Source: Actinomycetota bacterium (GTDB lineage Bacteria; Actinomycetota; Acidimicrobiia; Acidimicrobiales; Ilumatobacteraceae). Taken from it: 64,000 nucleotides of DNA. Below, one piece after another: positions 1 through 10,236 of the stretch. The stretch covers positions 124,001 through 188,000 of the forward strand of contig JAUSLV010000011.1 in the NCBI GenBank assembly GCA_030645495.1, in the 5' to 3' direction. Within the stretch, counting starts at the first letter, position 1; each line of letters opens with the position of its first letter. Below the pieces are notes generated by a model. The model saw only the letters and a program-made list of their open reading frames with translations. It did no database searches and was not told the DNA's origin. A program made the position numbers and the translations under genes.

Positions 1-75
1 TTCGAGCGCGAACGCGACATCGTGGTCGCGGTTCGTGCCGGGGGCGGCGAGCACGAGGGCGGTGGGTGCGCTCAC
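1..75 (-). CDS. purQ: Phosphoribosylformylglycinamidine synthase subunit PurQ (N-terminal fragment)
   Basis: This is the first 25 codons of a reverse-strand gene cut by the left edge. Translation from a GTG at 75-73 gives a start ending in the APGTNRDHDVAFALE segment, which matches the start of PurQ, the glutaminase that feeds ammonia to PurL in the fourth step of IMP synthesis. The GTG overlaps the purL stop in a GTGA arrangement, so translational coupling is expected. The glutaminase Cys-His-Glu triad lies outside the window. The order purL then purQ supports the call. Confidence 0.85.
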   Translation of the reverse strand, partial: MSAPTALVLAAPGTNRDHDVAFALE

Positions 76-2870
76 GAGTGGCCTCCGCTCCAGGCGGTGC
101 GCAGTGCCGCGGCCTCGACCCTGATGTCGCCGATCAGGAGGTCGGTACCAGTGGTGACGGTACCCAGCACGGTGGCCGGGGTGCCCAACTCGGAGCAGAA
201 CCAGTCGAGATCAGCAGGGGCCAGCTCGCACACCAGTCGCCCGTTCGACTCGGCGAACAGCGCGGTGGCCGTGTGCTCGTGGGGGAGCGTGTCGACGGTG
301 ATGCCGAGGCGACCGGCGAGCGCCATCTCTGCCAGCGTGACGGCGAGGCCACCTTCCGACACGTCGTGGCAGGCCCGCACGCGGCCGGTCTGCATCGCCG
401 CGTGCAGGCGGCGGTAGCGAGCGGGTGCATCAGCGTCGGGGGCGGGCACCACGGCCTGGCCGACTGAATGGCCCACCTTCTCGAAATGGCTGCCACCGAA
501 CTCGGCCAGCGTGTGGCCCACCAGCACCAGCACATTGCCGGCTTGCTTCAGGTCGGGGGTAACGGTGAAGTTCGCATCGGGCACGTGGGCCATGGCGGTG
601 ATCACCAGCGTGGGTGGCACGGCGTGGCGCTGGCCGTCGCTGCCGAGGTACTCGTTGTTGAGGCTGTCCTTGCCGCTGACGAACGGCGCGGTGTTGGCAA
701 CGGCTGCGTCGCAGCAACCCTGCACGGCCATCACCAGGTCGCCCAGCGTGGAGGGGCGGCGCGGGTCGCCCCAACTGAAGTTGTCGAGCAGCGACACCTT
801 GTCGGGGTCAGCACCCACGGCCACCACGTTGCGGATCGCTTCGTCGACCACCGCGTGGGCCATCCGCTCGGGGTCGGTGAGGCCGTACCACGGGTTCACG
901 CCGATGCCCAGCGCCAGGCCGTGCGTGTCGGTGGGGCGGGCCAGCACCACCCCGTCGGCGTGGCCGTCGTGCCCTTCGCCCACGAGCGGGCGCACCACGG
1001 TGGCGCCACGGATCTCGTGGTCGTAGCGGCGGATCACGTGCTCCTTGGAGGCGATGTTCGGGTGCGCCAGCAAGGCCAACAGCGTGGCCTTCGGGTCGGG
1101 GCACTCGGGCAGCGTCGGTTCGCCTCGGTACGGCGTGGGCAGCTCGGCCACCATCGAGCGCTGTGGGCGGCCGTCGTGCAGGAAGTGCGTGTCGAGCTCG
1201 AGCACGGTGAGATCGGCGGCGCGCACGCGCAACCAGCCGTCGCCGGTGAACGTGCCCAGCGCGTGTGCCTCCACACCGTGACGGCTGCAGACCGCGAGCA
1301 CCGCGGGCCAATGGGCCGGGGGCACGGCGAACACCATCCGCTCCTGGGCCTCGCTGAGCCACACCTCCCACGGGCGCAGGCCGGGGTACTTCAGCGGGGC
1401 GAGTGTCACGTCGACGTCGGCGCCCACGCCCTCGGCCATCTCGCCGACCGCGCTCGACAGGCCGCCCGCACCGCAGTCGGTGACTGCGGTGTACAGCCCG
1501 TGCAGCTCGCGCATCGCGTCGATGACCAGCTTCTCCACGATCGGGTCGCCGATCTGCACGCTCGCACCGGCCACGTCGCCGGTGGTGGCGTCCATCGTGG
1601 CACTGGAGAACGTTGCCCCGCGCAACCCGTCACGCCCGGTGCGCCCGCCCATCACCACCACCAGGTCGCCGGGCAGCGGGCCGGGCAGCGGTGGGGCCGC
1701 GTCGGCCACGCCGATGCACCCCGCGTACACCAGCGGGTTGGCCGTGTAGCCGGGGTCGTAGATCACCGCGCCGGCCACGGTTGGCAGGCCGATCTTGTTG
1801 CCGTAGTCGGCCACGCCGGCGATCACCCCCGACTCGATCAGGCGAGGGTGCAGCACGCCATCGGGCAGCTCGTCGGCACGCACGTCGGTGGGGCCGAAGC
1901 AGAGGATGTCGGTGATCGCGATCGGATCGTGAGCAGTGCCCATCACGTCGCGGATCACACCACCGACGCCGGTGTTGGCGCCGCCGAACGGCTCGATCGC
2001 GCTGGGGTGGTTGTGCGTCTCGGCCTTCACCGCCACCGTCGTGCCGGGGTGGTAGGTGACGATGCCGGCGTTGCCCACGAACGCGCTCACCACGAACGGC
2101 GCGGCGATGCTGTCGGTGCACTCGCGAAGCTGCTTCAGCAGCGGCGTGATCGTGGCGCCGTCCGCCCCGTTCTCGCCCAGCACGGTGATCAGTGCGCGGA
2201 AGGTCTTGTGCGAGCAGTGTTCGCTCCACGTCTGGGCCAGCGTCTCCAACTCCACGTCGGTAGGCTCGCGGTCGATGCCACGGTAGAACTTCGCCACCGC
2301 GTGCAGCTCGGCGAGATCCATGGAGAGGCCGCGCTCCTTGTTCAGCGCGAGGAGGGCGTCGTCGTCGAGCGTGCGGATGGCCACGTGGTCGACGCTGCGT
2401 TCGGCAGTCGCGTGCGTGTCGATGAAGGACGGCGCGATCGGGGCGGGTGCCCAGCGTTCGATCACCTGGTTGGCCAGCAGGCGGCGGGCCAACAACGCCG
2501 TGGTAGCGGCGTCGAGCGCGGGCTGCACGTCGTAGTGCATGCCCGTGGCCACGTCCACCACGGGCAGGCCGACGGTGTGGGCCGCGAGCGCAACGGCCTG
2601 GGCCGCCGGGTCGGTGACGCCGGGCAGCAGTTCGGTGTCGATGCCGCGGGTCGGTGCCTGCCAGGTTGCGGTCTGCAGCAGCGGGTCGATCAGCACGCCC
2701 TCGATCGCCGCGCGGTGGGCAGCAGGCAGGTCGTCGTGGAAGAACACCACCTCGGCGACATCGATCGCGGTCACCTGGGTGAGGCCCAACGCGTGGGCGT
2801 CGGCCAGCAGCGACGTTGCTCGCGGGTCGGCCCCCTGGCTGCGAATGGTAAGACGCGCTCCGATGGCCAC
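72..2870 (-). CDS. purL: FGAM synthase PurL with an N-terminal PurS-like extension
   Basis: This enzyme makes formylglycinamidine ribonucleotide from FGAR, ATP and ammonia in cytoplasmic purine synthesis. It has 932 residues, against roughly 740 for usual small-type PurL. The PurL core begins near residue 160 and shows WSEHCSHK (215-222) and the ATP-binding KAETHNHP region (282-289). The first 140 residues hold two stretches resembling the small subunit PurS, notably LPGVTDPAAQAVALAAHTVG at 82-101, so this looks like a PurS-PurL fusion. I chose GTG at 2870 because homology begins there; the frame stays open upstream but that part is the antisense of the next gene. purQ follows with a 4-base overlap. 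The function is secure; the domain reading of the extension is inference. Confidence 0.93.
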   Translation of the reverse strand: MAIGARLTIRSQGADPRATSLLADAHALGLTQVTAIDVAEVVFFHDDLPAAHRAAIEGVLIDPLLQTATWQAPTRGIDTELLPGVTDPAAQAVALAAHTVGLPVVDVATGMHYDVQPALDAATTALLARRLLANQVIERWAPAPIAPSFIDTHATAERSVDHVAIRTLDDDALLALNKERGLSMDLAELHAVAKFYRGIDREPTDVELETLAQTWSEHCSHKTFRALITVLGENGADGATITPLLKQLRECTDSIAAPFVVSAFVGNAGIVTYHPGTTVAVKAETHNHPSAIEPFGGANTGVGGVIRDVMGTAHDPIAITDILCFGPTDVRADELPDGVLHPRLIESGVIAGVADYGNKIGLPTVAGAVIYDPGYTANPLVYAGCIGVADAAPPLPGPLPGDLVVVMGGRTGRDGLRGATFSSATMDATTGDVAGASVQIGDPIVEKLVIDAMRELHGLYTAVTDCGAGGLSSAVGEMAEGVGADVDVTLAPLKYPGLRPWEVWLSEAQERMVFAVPPAHWPAVLAVCSRHGVEAHALGTFTGDGWLRVRAADLTVLELDTHFLHDGRPQRSMVAELPTPYRGEPTLPECPDPKATLLALLAHPNIASKEHVIRRYDHEIRGATVVRPLVGEGHDGHADGVVLARPTDTHGLALGIGVNPWYGLTDPERMAHAVVDEAIRNVVAVGADPDKVSLLDNFSWGDPRRPSTLGDLVMAVQGCCDAAVANTAPFVSGKDSLNNEYLGSDGQRHAVPPTLVITAMAHVPDANFTVTPDLKQAGNVLVLVGHTLAEFGGSHFEKVGHSVGQAVVPAPDADAPARYRRLHAAMQTGRVRACHDVSEGGLAVTLAEMALAGRLGITVDTLPHEHTATALFAESNGRLVCELAPADLDWFCSELGTPATVLGTVTTGTDLLIGDIRVEAAALRTAWSGGHS

Positions 2871-2958
2871 TGCTGGGAACCTACGGGTGCGACCAGTCGG
2901 GCCGGCGCGCACGCGAACGAAAAGTAAGCTGGACGGGCAGCCGGGTAAGGTCGGCCAG

Positions 2959-3612
2959 GTGACCAGGATCTTGCTCGTGCGCCACGGTGAGTCGAACGTG
3001 ACCGTCGACCGGGTGATCGGTGGGCACCGCACGTGCTCGGGCTTGTCGCCGCTGGGCCGGCTGCAGGCCGCGCGCCTGCGCGATCGGTGGGCCAGCGCCC
3101 CCGAGTTCCAGGCCGACGTGCTGCTGGCCAGCCAGTACCCGCGCGCCATCCAGACGGCCGAAGTCATCGCTGCGGCACTGGGCGACCTGCCGGTGCTGTG
3201 CGACGAGGGCTTCGGCGAGCACGACCCCGGCCCGCAGTGCGACGGCCTGTCGTTCACCGAGTTCTTGGAGCGGCACCCCGACACGGGCGGGTGGGATGCC
3301 GGCGATCCGTTCGCCACCACGTTCCCCGGCGGCGAGACCGTGGCAGCCTTCCAGTTCCGCGTGGGCACCGCCATGCGCCGCACGCTCGACGCATACCCCG
3401 GCAAGACGGTCGTGGTGGTTTGCCACGGGGGAGTGATCGATGCAACCATGCGGCTGGTGCTGAAGGCACCGGCGATGGGCGTGTTCCAGATCCACACCCG
3501 CAACGCCTCGATCACCGAGCTGGTGCTGCTGCAACCCAACCTGTGGCGGCTGGATCGCTACAACGACGCGGCGCACCTGGCGGGGCTGCCGTTCTCCACG
3601 AACGAGGGCTGA
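2959..3612 (+). CDS. Histidine phosphatase family protein (phosphoglycerate mutase-like)
   Basis: A 217-residue cytoplasmic phosphatase or mutase of the histidine phosphatase superfamily. The catalytic LLVRHGE motif (R8-H9-G10) sits at the N-terminus, and the second catalytic histidine is in VVVVCHGGV near residue 155. The substrate cannot be read from sequence; relatives include sugar-phosphate phosphatases and alpha-ribazole phosphatase. The GTG at 2959 puts RHG at its usual distance from the start. The gene is divergent from purL with 88 bases between starts, and the GMC oxidoreductase follows after 3 bases, so the two are probably co-transcribed. Confidence 0.82.
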   Translation: MTRILLVRHGESNVTVDRVIGGHRTCSGLSPLGRLQAARLRDRWASAPEFQADVLLASQYPRAIQTAEVIAAALGDLPVLCDEGFGEHDPGPQCDGLSFTEFLERHPDTGGWDAGDPFATTFPGGETVAAFQFRVGTAMRRTLDAYPGKTVVVVCHGGVIDATMRLVLKAPAMGVFQIHTRNASITELVLLQPNLWRLDRYNDAAHLAGLPFSTNEG

Positions 3613-3615
3613 ACG

Positions 3616-4953
3616 GTGGCGGGTCGCTACGACGTGGTGGTGGTGGGCGCCGGCTCGGCCGGTGCGGTGCTGGCCGGGCGGCTGAGCGAACGGGCCGACC
3701 GTACGGTGCTGCTGCTGGAGGCCGGGCCCGACACCGACCGCGCGCACACGCCGCCGGCGATCGCCGGGCCGAGCTTCCTGGACGCGATGCTGGAACCCGG
3801 TCGGATGTGGACCGACCTGCTGGCCACGCGCACCGCCGAGCAAGGGTCGCGGCCGTATGCACGGGGGCGTGGCACGGGCGGTTCGTCGTCCGTGAACGCG
3901 ATGGTGGCGATCCCCGGCGAGCCGGGCGACTACGACGAGTGGCAGGCGGTGTACGGGTGCACCGGGTGGTCGTGGGCGGCGGTGGCACCGTGGTTCGAGC
4001 GGGTGGCGTTGCCACTCCGTACCGCCGGTGCGGATGAGGTCGGCTCGGTGACCCGGGCGCTGTTCGCCGCCGAGCAGGGCGCCGAATTCGCCCCGCTCAC
4101 CCGCTTCGCCGACGGCAGCCGGGCCGACACGAGTGCGGTGTACATCGAGCCGGCTCGCGCTCGCCCGAACTTCACGGTGCGCGGCGATGCGCTGGTGGAT
4201 CGAGTGCTGATGGCGGGCCGCCGGGCGGTGGGCGTGCGCCTTGCCGACGGCACCGACATCGACGCCGGCACGGTGGTGCTGGCTGCAGGGGCGATCCACT
4301 CGCCGGCGATCCTGCTGCGCACCGGCATCGACCTTCCGGGCATCGGCCAGGGGTTGCAGGATCATCCCTCCATCCCGATCGCGCTGCGCATGCGCGAGGG
4401 GCACATCGCCGCCCCCGGTTCGCTGGCGCTGTCGGGGTGCCTGCGGGCCACGTTCGCGGACACGAACGACCTGCAACTGCTGGCGCTCGACATGGTCGAC
4501 GCCACGATGCCGTGGCTGGGGCTGTTGATGGGCGCTGTGATGCGCGTGCACTCACGTGGCTCGCTGCGGTTGGCCTCCAGCGACCCCACCGTGCACCCGC
4601 TCGTCGAGCTGAACATGCTGGACGACGAGCGCGATGTGCTGGCGATGCGCGCCGCCGCGGCGCTGACGCAGCGCGTGGCCGAGTCGGCAGCCGTGGCGGC
4701 GGTCGCCGAGGTGGAGCCGTACGACCTGTCAGATGAGGCCCTGCGTCGCTCGGTGGGCGACTACGTGCACGTGGTGGGCACGTGCCGCATGGGCGCGGCC
4801 ACCGACCCGGCCGCGGTGGTCGACCCATCGTGCCGCGTCATCGGCCACGAGGGCCTGGTGGTGTGCGACGCGTCGGTGATGCCCGCCGTGCCGCGTGCCA
4901 ACACCCATCTGCCGGTGGTGATGGTGGCCGAGCGCGTGGCCACGCAGCTCTGA
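3616..4953 (+). CDS. GMC family FAD-dependent oxidoreductase
   Basis: A 445-residue flavoprotein of the glucose-methanol-choline oxidoreductase family, which oxidises alcohols with FAD. The dinucleotide-binding segment VVVGAGSAGAVLAGRL is at residues 7-22, followed by the GMC signature region around RGRGTGGSSSVNAM. The C-terminal family signature HVVGTCRMG and PRANTHLPVVMVAERVA are present. It is shorter than most members (500-550 residues), mainly in the substrate domain. The GTG start lies 3 bases after the phosphatase stop. The substrate is unknown; choline dehydrogenase is the usual automatic label but nothing here supports choline specifically. Confidence 0.85.
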   Translation: MAGRYDVVVVGAGSAGAVLAGRLSERADRTVLLLEAGPDTDRAHTPPAIAGPSFLDAMLEPGRMWTDLLATRTAEQGSRPYARGRGTGGSSSVNAMVAIPGEPGDYDEWQAVYGCTGWSWAAVAPWFERVALPLRTAGADEVGSVTRALFAAEQGAEFAPLTRFADGSRADTSAVYIEPARARPNFTVRGDALVDRVLMAGRRAVGVRLADGTDIDAGTVVLAAGAIHSPAILLRTGIDLPGIGQGLQDHPSIPIALRMREGHIAAPGSLALSGCLRATFADTNDLQLLALDMVDATMPWLGLLMGAVMRVHSRGSLRLASSDPTVHPLVELNMLDDERDVLAMRAAAALTQRVAESAAVAAVAEVEPYDLSDEALRRSVGDYVHVVGTCRMGAATDPAAVVDPSCRVIGHEGLVVCDASVMPAVPRANTHLPVVMVAERVATQL

Positions 4954-5068
4954 CGAGCCACGAGGGTAAGAACGCCGCCCAGGCACAATGACCTTCAGCC
5001 CTACCATGGTGCGTCCGTGCGGCGGACCGTGAAGGTGCGATCCTCCAACGATGAGAGGAGTTGTTGCG

Positions 5069-5494
5069 ATGAGGAGCTTCTGCTCTGCTGCAATCAGTGT
5101 CGCGCTGCTCGTGGTGGTGGCCGGCTGTGGTGATGACAGCGACGATGGGTCATCGTCAGTGGCCCCCGACGAGACGACGGCCGTCACTCTCGACGGTGCC
5201 GACGCGAAGGCTGCGTACTGCGCCATCGAAGCCAGCGTCGACGAGATGTTCAATACGGCCTTCACGGGGATCGGACCTCCGTCCGACGACGTGTCGGCCA
5301 CGGTTGCCAACGCAGTCCTCGAACAGTTCGCGGAAAGCGCTCTCGCCGCGGCCCCGCCGGAGATCGCCGCCGACGTCGCCGTGGTCGTCGCTGCCACTGC
5401 GAAGATGGCCGAAGGCAATCCGGGAGCCTTCGATACGTTCATCGAAGAGACGCAGGTGGCGGGCGACGCCATCGCCGAGTTCTGCGGGACGTAG
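5069..5494 (+). CDS. Small secreted lipoprotein, unknown function
   Basis: A 141-residue predicted lipoprotein. The N-terminus is a short lipoprotein signal with a hydrophobic core and a VVVAGC lipobox, followed by an Asp/Ser-rich linker and a soluble domain of about 110 residues rich in Ala. I recognise no family. The ATG at 5069 is preferred over the ATG at 5051 because GAGGAG (5055-5060) lies 8 bases upstream of it and overlaps the alternative start. The gene stands alone between the GMC gene and a convergent phosphotransferase. Confidence 0.65.
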   Translation: MRSFCSAAISVALLVVVAGCGDDSDDGSSSVAPDETTAVTLDGADAKAAYCAIEASVDEMFNTAFTGIGPPSDDVSATVANAVLEQFAESALAAAPPEIAADVAVVVAATAKMAEGNPGAFDTFIEETQVAGDAIAEFCGT

Positions 5495-5516
5495 CACCGC
5501 TGGGAGAGGCCCCCTG

Positions 5517-6347
5517 TCAACCGCGGTGGTCGTCGACGAAGGCGCGCAGCACTTGCTTCCATTCGTCGGTGGAGGTGCGGATACCCACTGGCGCGGCTTC
5601 GGGTACGTTCAGCCAGCCGGCCAACGCGTTCACGCGGCGGACGATCTCGCGGTCGATGACATCGGCGGGGAACGTGGTGCCCGACTGCTGTGCGTAGCCG
5701 TCGAGCAGGGCGGTGCGGAACTGCTGCCCGATCGACGGCGTGGCGGCGAGGTAGCTGTCGAACAGCACCATGTAGATCGCGTTGGCGACGTCGAACTCGA
5801 TCGGGCCGCGGCCACAGTCGTCGAAGTCGAACACGCGGACGATGTCGCCGTCGATCCGCAGGTTGGCGGTATTGAAGTCGCCGTGCAACACCTGCCACGA
5901 CGGCGAGTCGAGTTCGTTCCGGTAGGCGGCAACGGGTGGCAGGCCCGATGGACCCAGCGTGGCCATCGCCGTGTGCAGGCGGGCCAGTGCGGCACCCATG
6001 CGGGCGACATCAGCGCCGTCAGCGGGGTCGGGCGCGCGACCCCCGGCGAGCTGCCACAGCGTGGCCAGCCCCAGGCCGCCATCGGCCAGACGCACCTCGT
6101 GCACGAGTCGGCCGGCGAGAGGGAGTGGACGGCAGACGTCGGGTTCGATGGCCGCGAGCGCGGCGGCCATCGTGACGCGGCCGACCGCCTGCGCCGGGTC
6201 CGCGAGCGCGGCGTCGATCACCTTCACGATCAGCGGGCCACTCACGCCGCACGCCGTGAACACCTGGGCCTGGTGGCCGCCGCCAACGGGGCACACATCG
6301 GTCAACCCGAACATCGCCGCCAGCGAGGCGGCGAGCTGGTGGGTCAC
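5517..6347 (-). CDS. Aminoglycoside phosphotransferase (APH) family kinase
   Basis: A 276-residue small-molecule kinase fold of the APH/choline kinase family. The catalytic loop is LHGDFNTANL and the metal-binding segment is VFDFDDCG, both in the normal order, with a typical GGGHQAQVF nucleotide-binding strand near the N-terminus. The substrate is unknown; most chromosomal members are not resistance enzymes. The GTG start at 6347 overlaps the stop of the upstream wax ester synthase gene (GTGA), so the two are translationally coupled and may act on related metabolites. Confidence 0.8.
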   Translation of the reverse strand: MTHQLAASLAAMFGLTDVCPVGGGHQAQVFTACGVSGPLIVKVIDAALADPAQAVGRVTMAAALAAIEPDVCRPLPLAGRLVHEVRLADGGLGLATLWQLAGGRAPDPADGADVARMGAALARLHTAMATLGPSGLPPVAAYRNELDSPSWQVLHGDFNTANLRIDGDIVRVFDFDDCGRGPIEFDVANAIYMVLFDSYLAATPSIGQQFRTALLDGYAQQSGTTFPADVIDREIVRRVNALAGWLNVPEAAPVGIRTSTDEWKQVLRAFVDDHRG

Positions 6348-7888
6348 GCTCGCTTCCGAGTTCGTTTGGCGGGCTGCACCGGGCGGGCCATTGCCGCGGC
6401 GATGTCGAGCAGCTCTTGCATCGACTCGTGGATCAGGTCGGTGAGCACCCACACGTCGGGCACCAGGTCGCGGCAGGCGAGGAACCCGAAGTCGAGGCTG
6501 CCGTCGTAGCTCTGCACGGTGATGTTCAGGCCCTGGCCGTCGATCAGCGTGCTGACCGGGTAGTAGTGCAGCAGCCTCGCCCCAGCCGAGTACAGCGGCA
6601 CGTTGGGGCCTGGCACGTTGCTGATCACGAGGTTGAACGGCGGGTTCATCCGGTCGGCGATGCGCAGGCGGCTGTACATCCGCATCGCCCTGGCGGCGAC
6701 GGCCGGGGGAGCGAAGCGGGTGAAGTCCTGCAGCGTGTCGGCCGGGATCGCGGCGAAGTGCTCCTTCGCATTGATCATGCTGCCCTGCACGTGGCGCAGC
6801 CGTTTCACCGGGTCGGGTTCGTTGGTGGCCAGGTCGGTGAACATCGCCGACACCCGGTTCTGGAAGCGCTCGTCCTCGTGGCCCGTGCGCACGCTCACGG
6901 GCACCATCGCGATCAGGCTGTCGTCGGGCAGGCAGTCGTGCAGCTGCAGGTAGCGACGCAGGGTGCTGGAGCACACGGCCATCACGACGTCGTTGAACGT
7001 GCAGCCGAACGCTCGGCGCACTGTGCGGGCATCCTCCAGCGGCACCGACGTGTACGCGAACCGGCGGTGAGCGCTGATCGCTCGGTTCCACGGTGTGCGC
7101 GGCGCGGCGGTGGGCGGCAGGGCGGGCGGATGATCGTGGTCGTGGCCTTGCTGGGCGCGCAGGCGATCGCGCACGAAGTTGCCCACCGGGCCCGGCAGCG
7201 GTTGGGCCACCAGGTCGGCCAGCGCTTGCAACCCGCCCGAGCGCGATGAGGCGGCGAGGTCGCGTACGGCTTGCACGCCCAGGCGCACCATCTTCTCGGG
7301 CCGCTTCAGGTACTCGATCGCTGTGCGGCGCAGCAGGTCTTCGTCGGTGGGCACGGGCTCGCACTGCCACGCGGCCGGGTGGCCCGTGGGCCGCGCCTCG
7401 GGGTCGAGGTCGAGCATCGCGGCCAGCATGATCGCTCCGGCCGCGCCGTCGACGGCCGCGTGGTGCACTTTGGTGAGCTGGGCGATGATCCGACCGTCGT
7501 CGACGCCCTCGATCACGTACAGCTCCCACAGCGGCCGTGAGCGGTCGAGTGGGCGGGCGACGATGCGGCTGATCGCTTCGGCGAGCTGATGCGGGGTGCC
7601 GGGCGGTGGCACCGCGTGGTGGCGCACGTGGAAGTCGATGTCGAAGTCGGGGTCTTCGATCCAGTAGGGCAGGTCGAGGCCCAGCGGCACCGTCACCAAT
7701 CGCCGGCGGAACGGGGCCAGCTGGTCGATGCGCTCGAGGATCAGTTCCTTCGTGGCCTCCAAGCCGGCGCCGCCGGGTACACCCTGCGGGTCGTAGAGGC
7801 TGATCGAGCTGATGTGCCCGAAGTTGGTGGGCGTCTCCAGGTTGAGGAAGCTGGCGTCGATCCCGTTGAGTTGCCGCACGGCCGTCAC
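6344..7888 (-). CDS. Wax ester synthase / diacylglycerol acyltransferase (WS/DGAT)
   Basis: Transfers acyl groups from acyl-CoA to a fatty alcohol or diacylglycerol to make storage wax esters or triacylglycerol, acting at the membrane or lipid droplet. The catalytic HHAAVDG motif (HHxxxDG) is at residues 142-148, preceded by the family N-terminus LNGIDASFLNLETP and followed by the conserved PLYSAGARLL and NLVISNVPGP segments. At 514 residues it is slightly long for the family (450-490), mostly from a poorly conserved insert after residue 240. GTG at 7888 is chosen; another GTG at 7879 is possible. It is divergent from the hydrolase at 7928. Confidence 0.92.
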   Translation of the reverse strand: MTAVRQLNGIDASFLNLETPTNFGHISSISLYDPQGVPGGAGLEATKELILERIDQLAPFRRRLVTVPLGLDLPYWIEDPDFDIDFHVRHHAVPPPGTPHQLAEAISRIVARPLDRSRPLWELYVIEGVDDGRIIAQLTKVHHAAVDGAAGAIMLAAMLDLDPEARPTGHPAAWQCEPVPTDEDLLRRTAIEYLKRPEKMVRLGVQAVRDLAASSRSGGLQALADLVAQPLPGPVGNFVRDRLRAQQGHDHDHPPALPPTAAPRTPWNRAISAHRRFAYTSVPLEDARTVRRAFGCTFNDVVMAVCSSTLRRYLQLHDCLPDDSLIAMVPVSVRTGHEDERFQNRVSAMFTDLATNEPDPVKRLRHVQGSMINAKEHFAAIPADTLQDFTRFAPPAVAARAMRMYSRLRIADRMNPPFNLVISNVPGPNVPLYSAGARLLHYYPVSTLIDGQGLNITVQSYDGSLDFGFLACRDLVPDVWVLTDLIHESMQELLDIAAAMARPVQPAKRTRKRA

Positions 7889-7927
7889 TGTAAACCCACC
7901 GCGCAACCCGTGTGCCAGGATCGGTGG

Positions 7928-8875
<948 letters not shown>

Positions 8876-8885
8876 GGTCTGTCGA

Positions 8886-9383
8886 ATGAACTCGCGTCGC
8901 GCTCGCTGGCTCGTTCTCACGTTGGTGTTCATCGCCTCGTGTGACCCAGCTGAGCAGAGCCGTTCGACAGATGCTCTCGTGACTCGCAGTGGCGATGGAT
9001 TCATCATTGAGATCCCGAGCTGCGGCGGCCGCGGCGTCGGAGGGTTCGACCTCTCCCCGGGGGGATCTCGGTGGCTGGAGTTCCGATCGAACCCCGATCA
9101 CCCGAGCGGGGACAGAATCGTCCGCCTTGTGGTCACAGAGGCAACGCTCTCAAGTCGGGACTTCGGGCCGGAGGTCAAGTTGCTGTCGGCTACGGGCTCT
9201 TCGTTCACCAGCCCCGGCGACATCACCTACATTCGGCTCAACACCGATGTGGGTTACGCGGAGTTCGATCCTCATGACCTCACCTTCGCGAATGATGGCC
9301 GTGCCGTGGTGCACGGGAAGTCATCACGCCCGGCCACCAAAGACGAATCGGGCGAAGGCCTCGTTGTGGCCTCCTGTCGGTAG
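8886..9383 (+). CDS. Predicted lipoprotein, unknown function
   Basis: A 165-residue protein whose N-terminus has two arginines, a hydrophobic core and an FIASC lipobox, indicating export and lipid attachment. The rest is a soluble, beta-rich looking domain with one cysteine pair candidate (IPSCGG near residue 45 and the C-terminal ASCR). I recognise no family. It starts 10 bases after the MBL hydrolase stop and is probably co-transcribed. It ends just before the convergent SURF1 gene. Confidence 0.6.
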   Translation: MNSRRARWLVLTLVFIASCDPAEQSRSTDALVTRSGDGFIIEIPSCGGRGVGGFDLSPGGSRWLEFRSNPDHPSGDRIVRLVVTEATLSSRDFGPEVKLLSATGSSFTSPGDITYIRLNTDVGYAEFDPHDLTFANDGRAVVHGKSSRPATKDESGEGLVVASCR

Positions 9384-9398
9384 GGGAACCGCCAGCCC

Positions 9399-10166
9399 CT
9401 AGCGGTACTCGTCGGCGATGGGGGGCGGGCCGCGGCGTTGTTTGGGCGGGAGGGCGCCAATCTCGCGGGCGTGGCGGCGCACGGCGAACACCCAGCCCAC
9501 GATCACGCAGGTCGTGAAGATGAACCACTGCACCGCGTAGCTGAGGTGTGGGCCGCTGTCGAGCGTGGGGAACGGGATCGCCTGCACCGAGTCGGGCTCG
9601 GCAGGTTCCGACGACAGCCGTTCGAGGTACACGTCGGCCACCGGGGCATCGAACTGCTGCGCCAACGCGCCCAGATCGACACGCCGAATCTCGGTGAGCG
9701 GCTGCGAGCCGTCGTCGCGAGGTTGGCCGGTGACCGCCCGCTGGCTGTGCTTGAGGCGGCCCACCACCGTGACCGTTCCCTCGGGCGCCGGGGGCACCGG
9801 CGTGCCGTTGGCGACGAAGCCACGGTTGACGATCACCAGCGTGTCGTCGGGCAGGCGCAGCGCACTCACCACGTTGCGGCCGGTGACACCCGCCTGGGTG
9901 ACGTTGACCACCAGGAACTCGTGGCCCGGTTCGTACCGGCCCGTCGCCTCGGCGCGGCGGTACTCGGCGTCGTCGGCCGACAGCGGCAGCAACTCCGCCA
10001 GCGGGGTCACCGGGGCGTGCGTGTGCGCCGACACCCGGTCGTTGAACGACGTGCGCTCATCGAGCCGGCGCAGCTGCCAGAAGCCCAGTTCCACCATGCC
10101 AACGACGGCCACGAGGCACGCGAGGTGGAACACCAGCCACTTGGGTTTGAGCAGGAACCGGAACAT
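9399..10166 (-). CDS. SURF1 family cytochrome oxidase assembly protein
   Basis: A 255-residue inner-membrane protein with two transmembrane segments, one at residues 12-30 and one near 208-228, and a large extracytoplasmic loop between them. It carries the family marks GFWQLRRLDER after the first helix, VNRGFV in the middle, and SYAVQWFIF entering the second helix. SURF1 proteins help insert heme a into cytochrome c oxidase. No oxidase genes lie nearby. The C-terminus is a basic, proline-rich cytoplasmic tail. The gene is divergent from the phosphotransferase at 10237. Confidence 0.9.
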   Translation of the reverse strand: MFRFLLKPKWLVFHLACLVAVVGMVELGFWQLRRLDERTSFNDRVSAHTHAPVTPLAELLPLSADDAEYRRAEATGRYEPGHEFLVVNVTQAGVTGRNVVSALRLPDDTLVIVNRGFVANGTPVPPAPEGTVTVVGRLKHSQRAVTGQPRDDGSQPLTEIRRVDLGALAQQFDAPVADVYLERLSSEPAEPDSVQAIPFPTLDSGPHLSYAVQWFIFTTCVIVGWVFAVRRHAREIGALPPKQRRGPPPIADEYR

Positions 10167-10236
10167 GAACGGAGGACGGTATCGGGCTGAACGCTCGGTC
10201 GCAGATCACGGCGAGGTGAGGGCTACGGTCTTGCCG

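Noticed and set aside
468-2927. Open frame of about 820 codons on the forward strand across purL
   Set aside because: It is antisense to purL with a low-complexity His/Gly/Val/Arg composition, as expected from GC-rich codon bias, and has no recognisable domain or start signal.
2881-4551. Long reverse-strand frame across the phosphatase and GMC genes
   Set aside because: It overlaps two well-supported forward genes, has Gln/His/Arg-rich composition and no family motifs.
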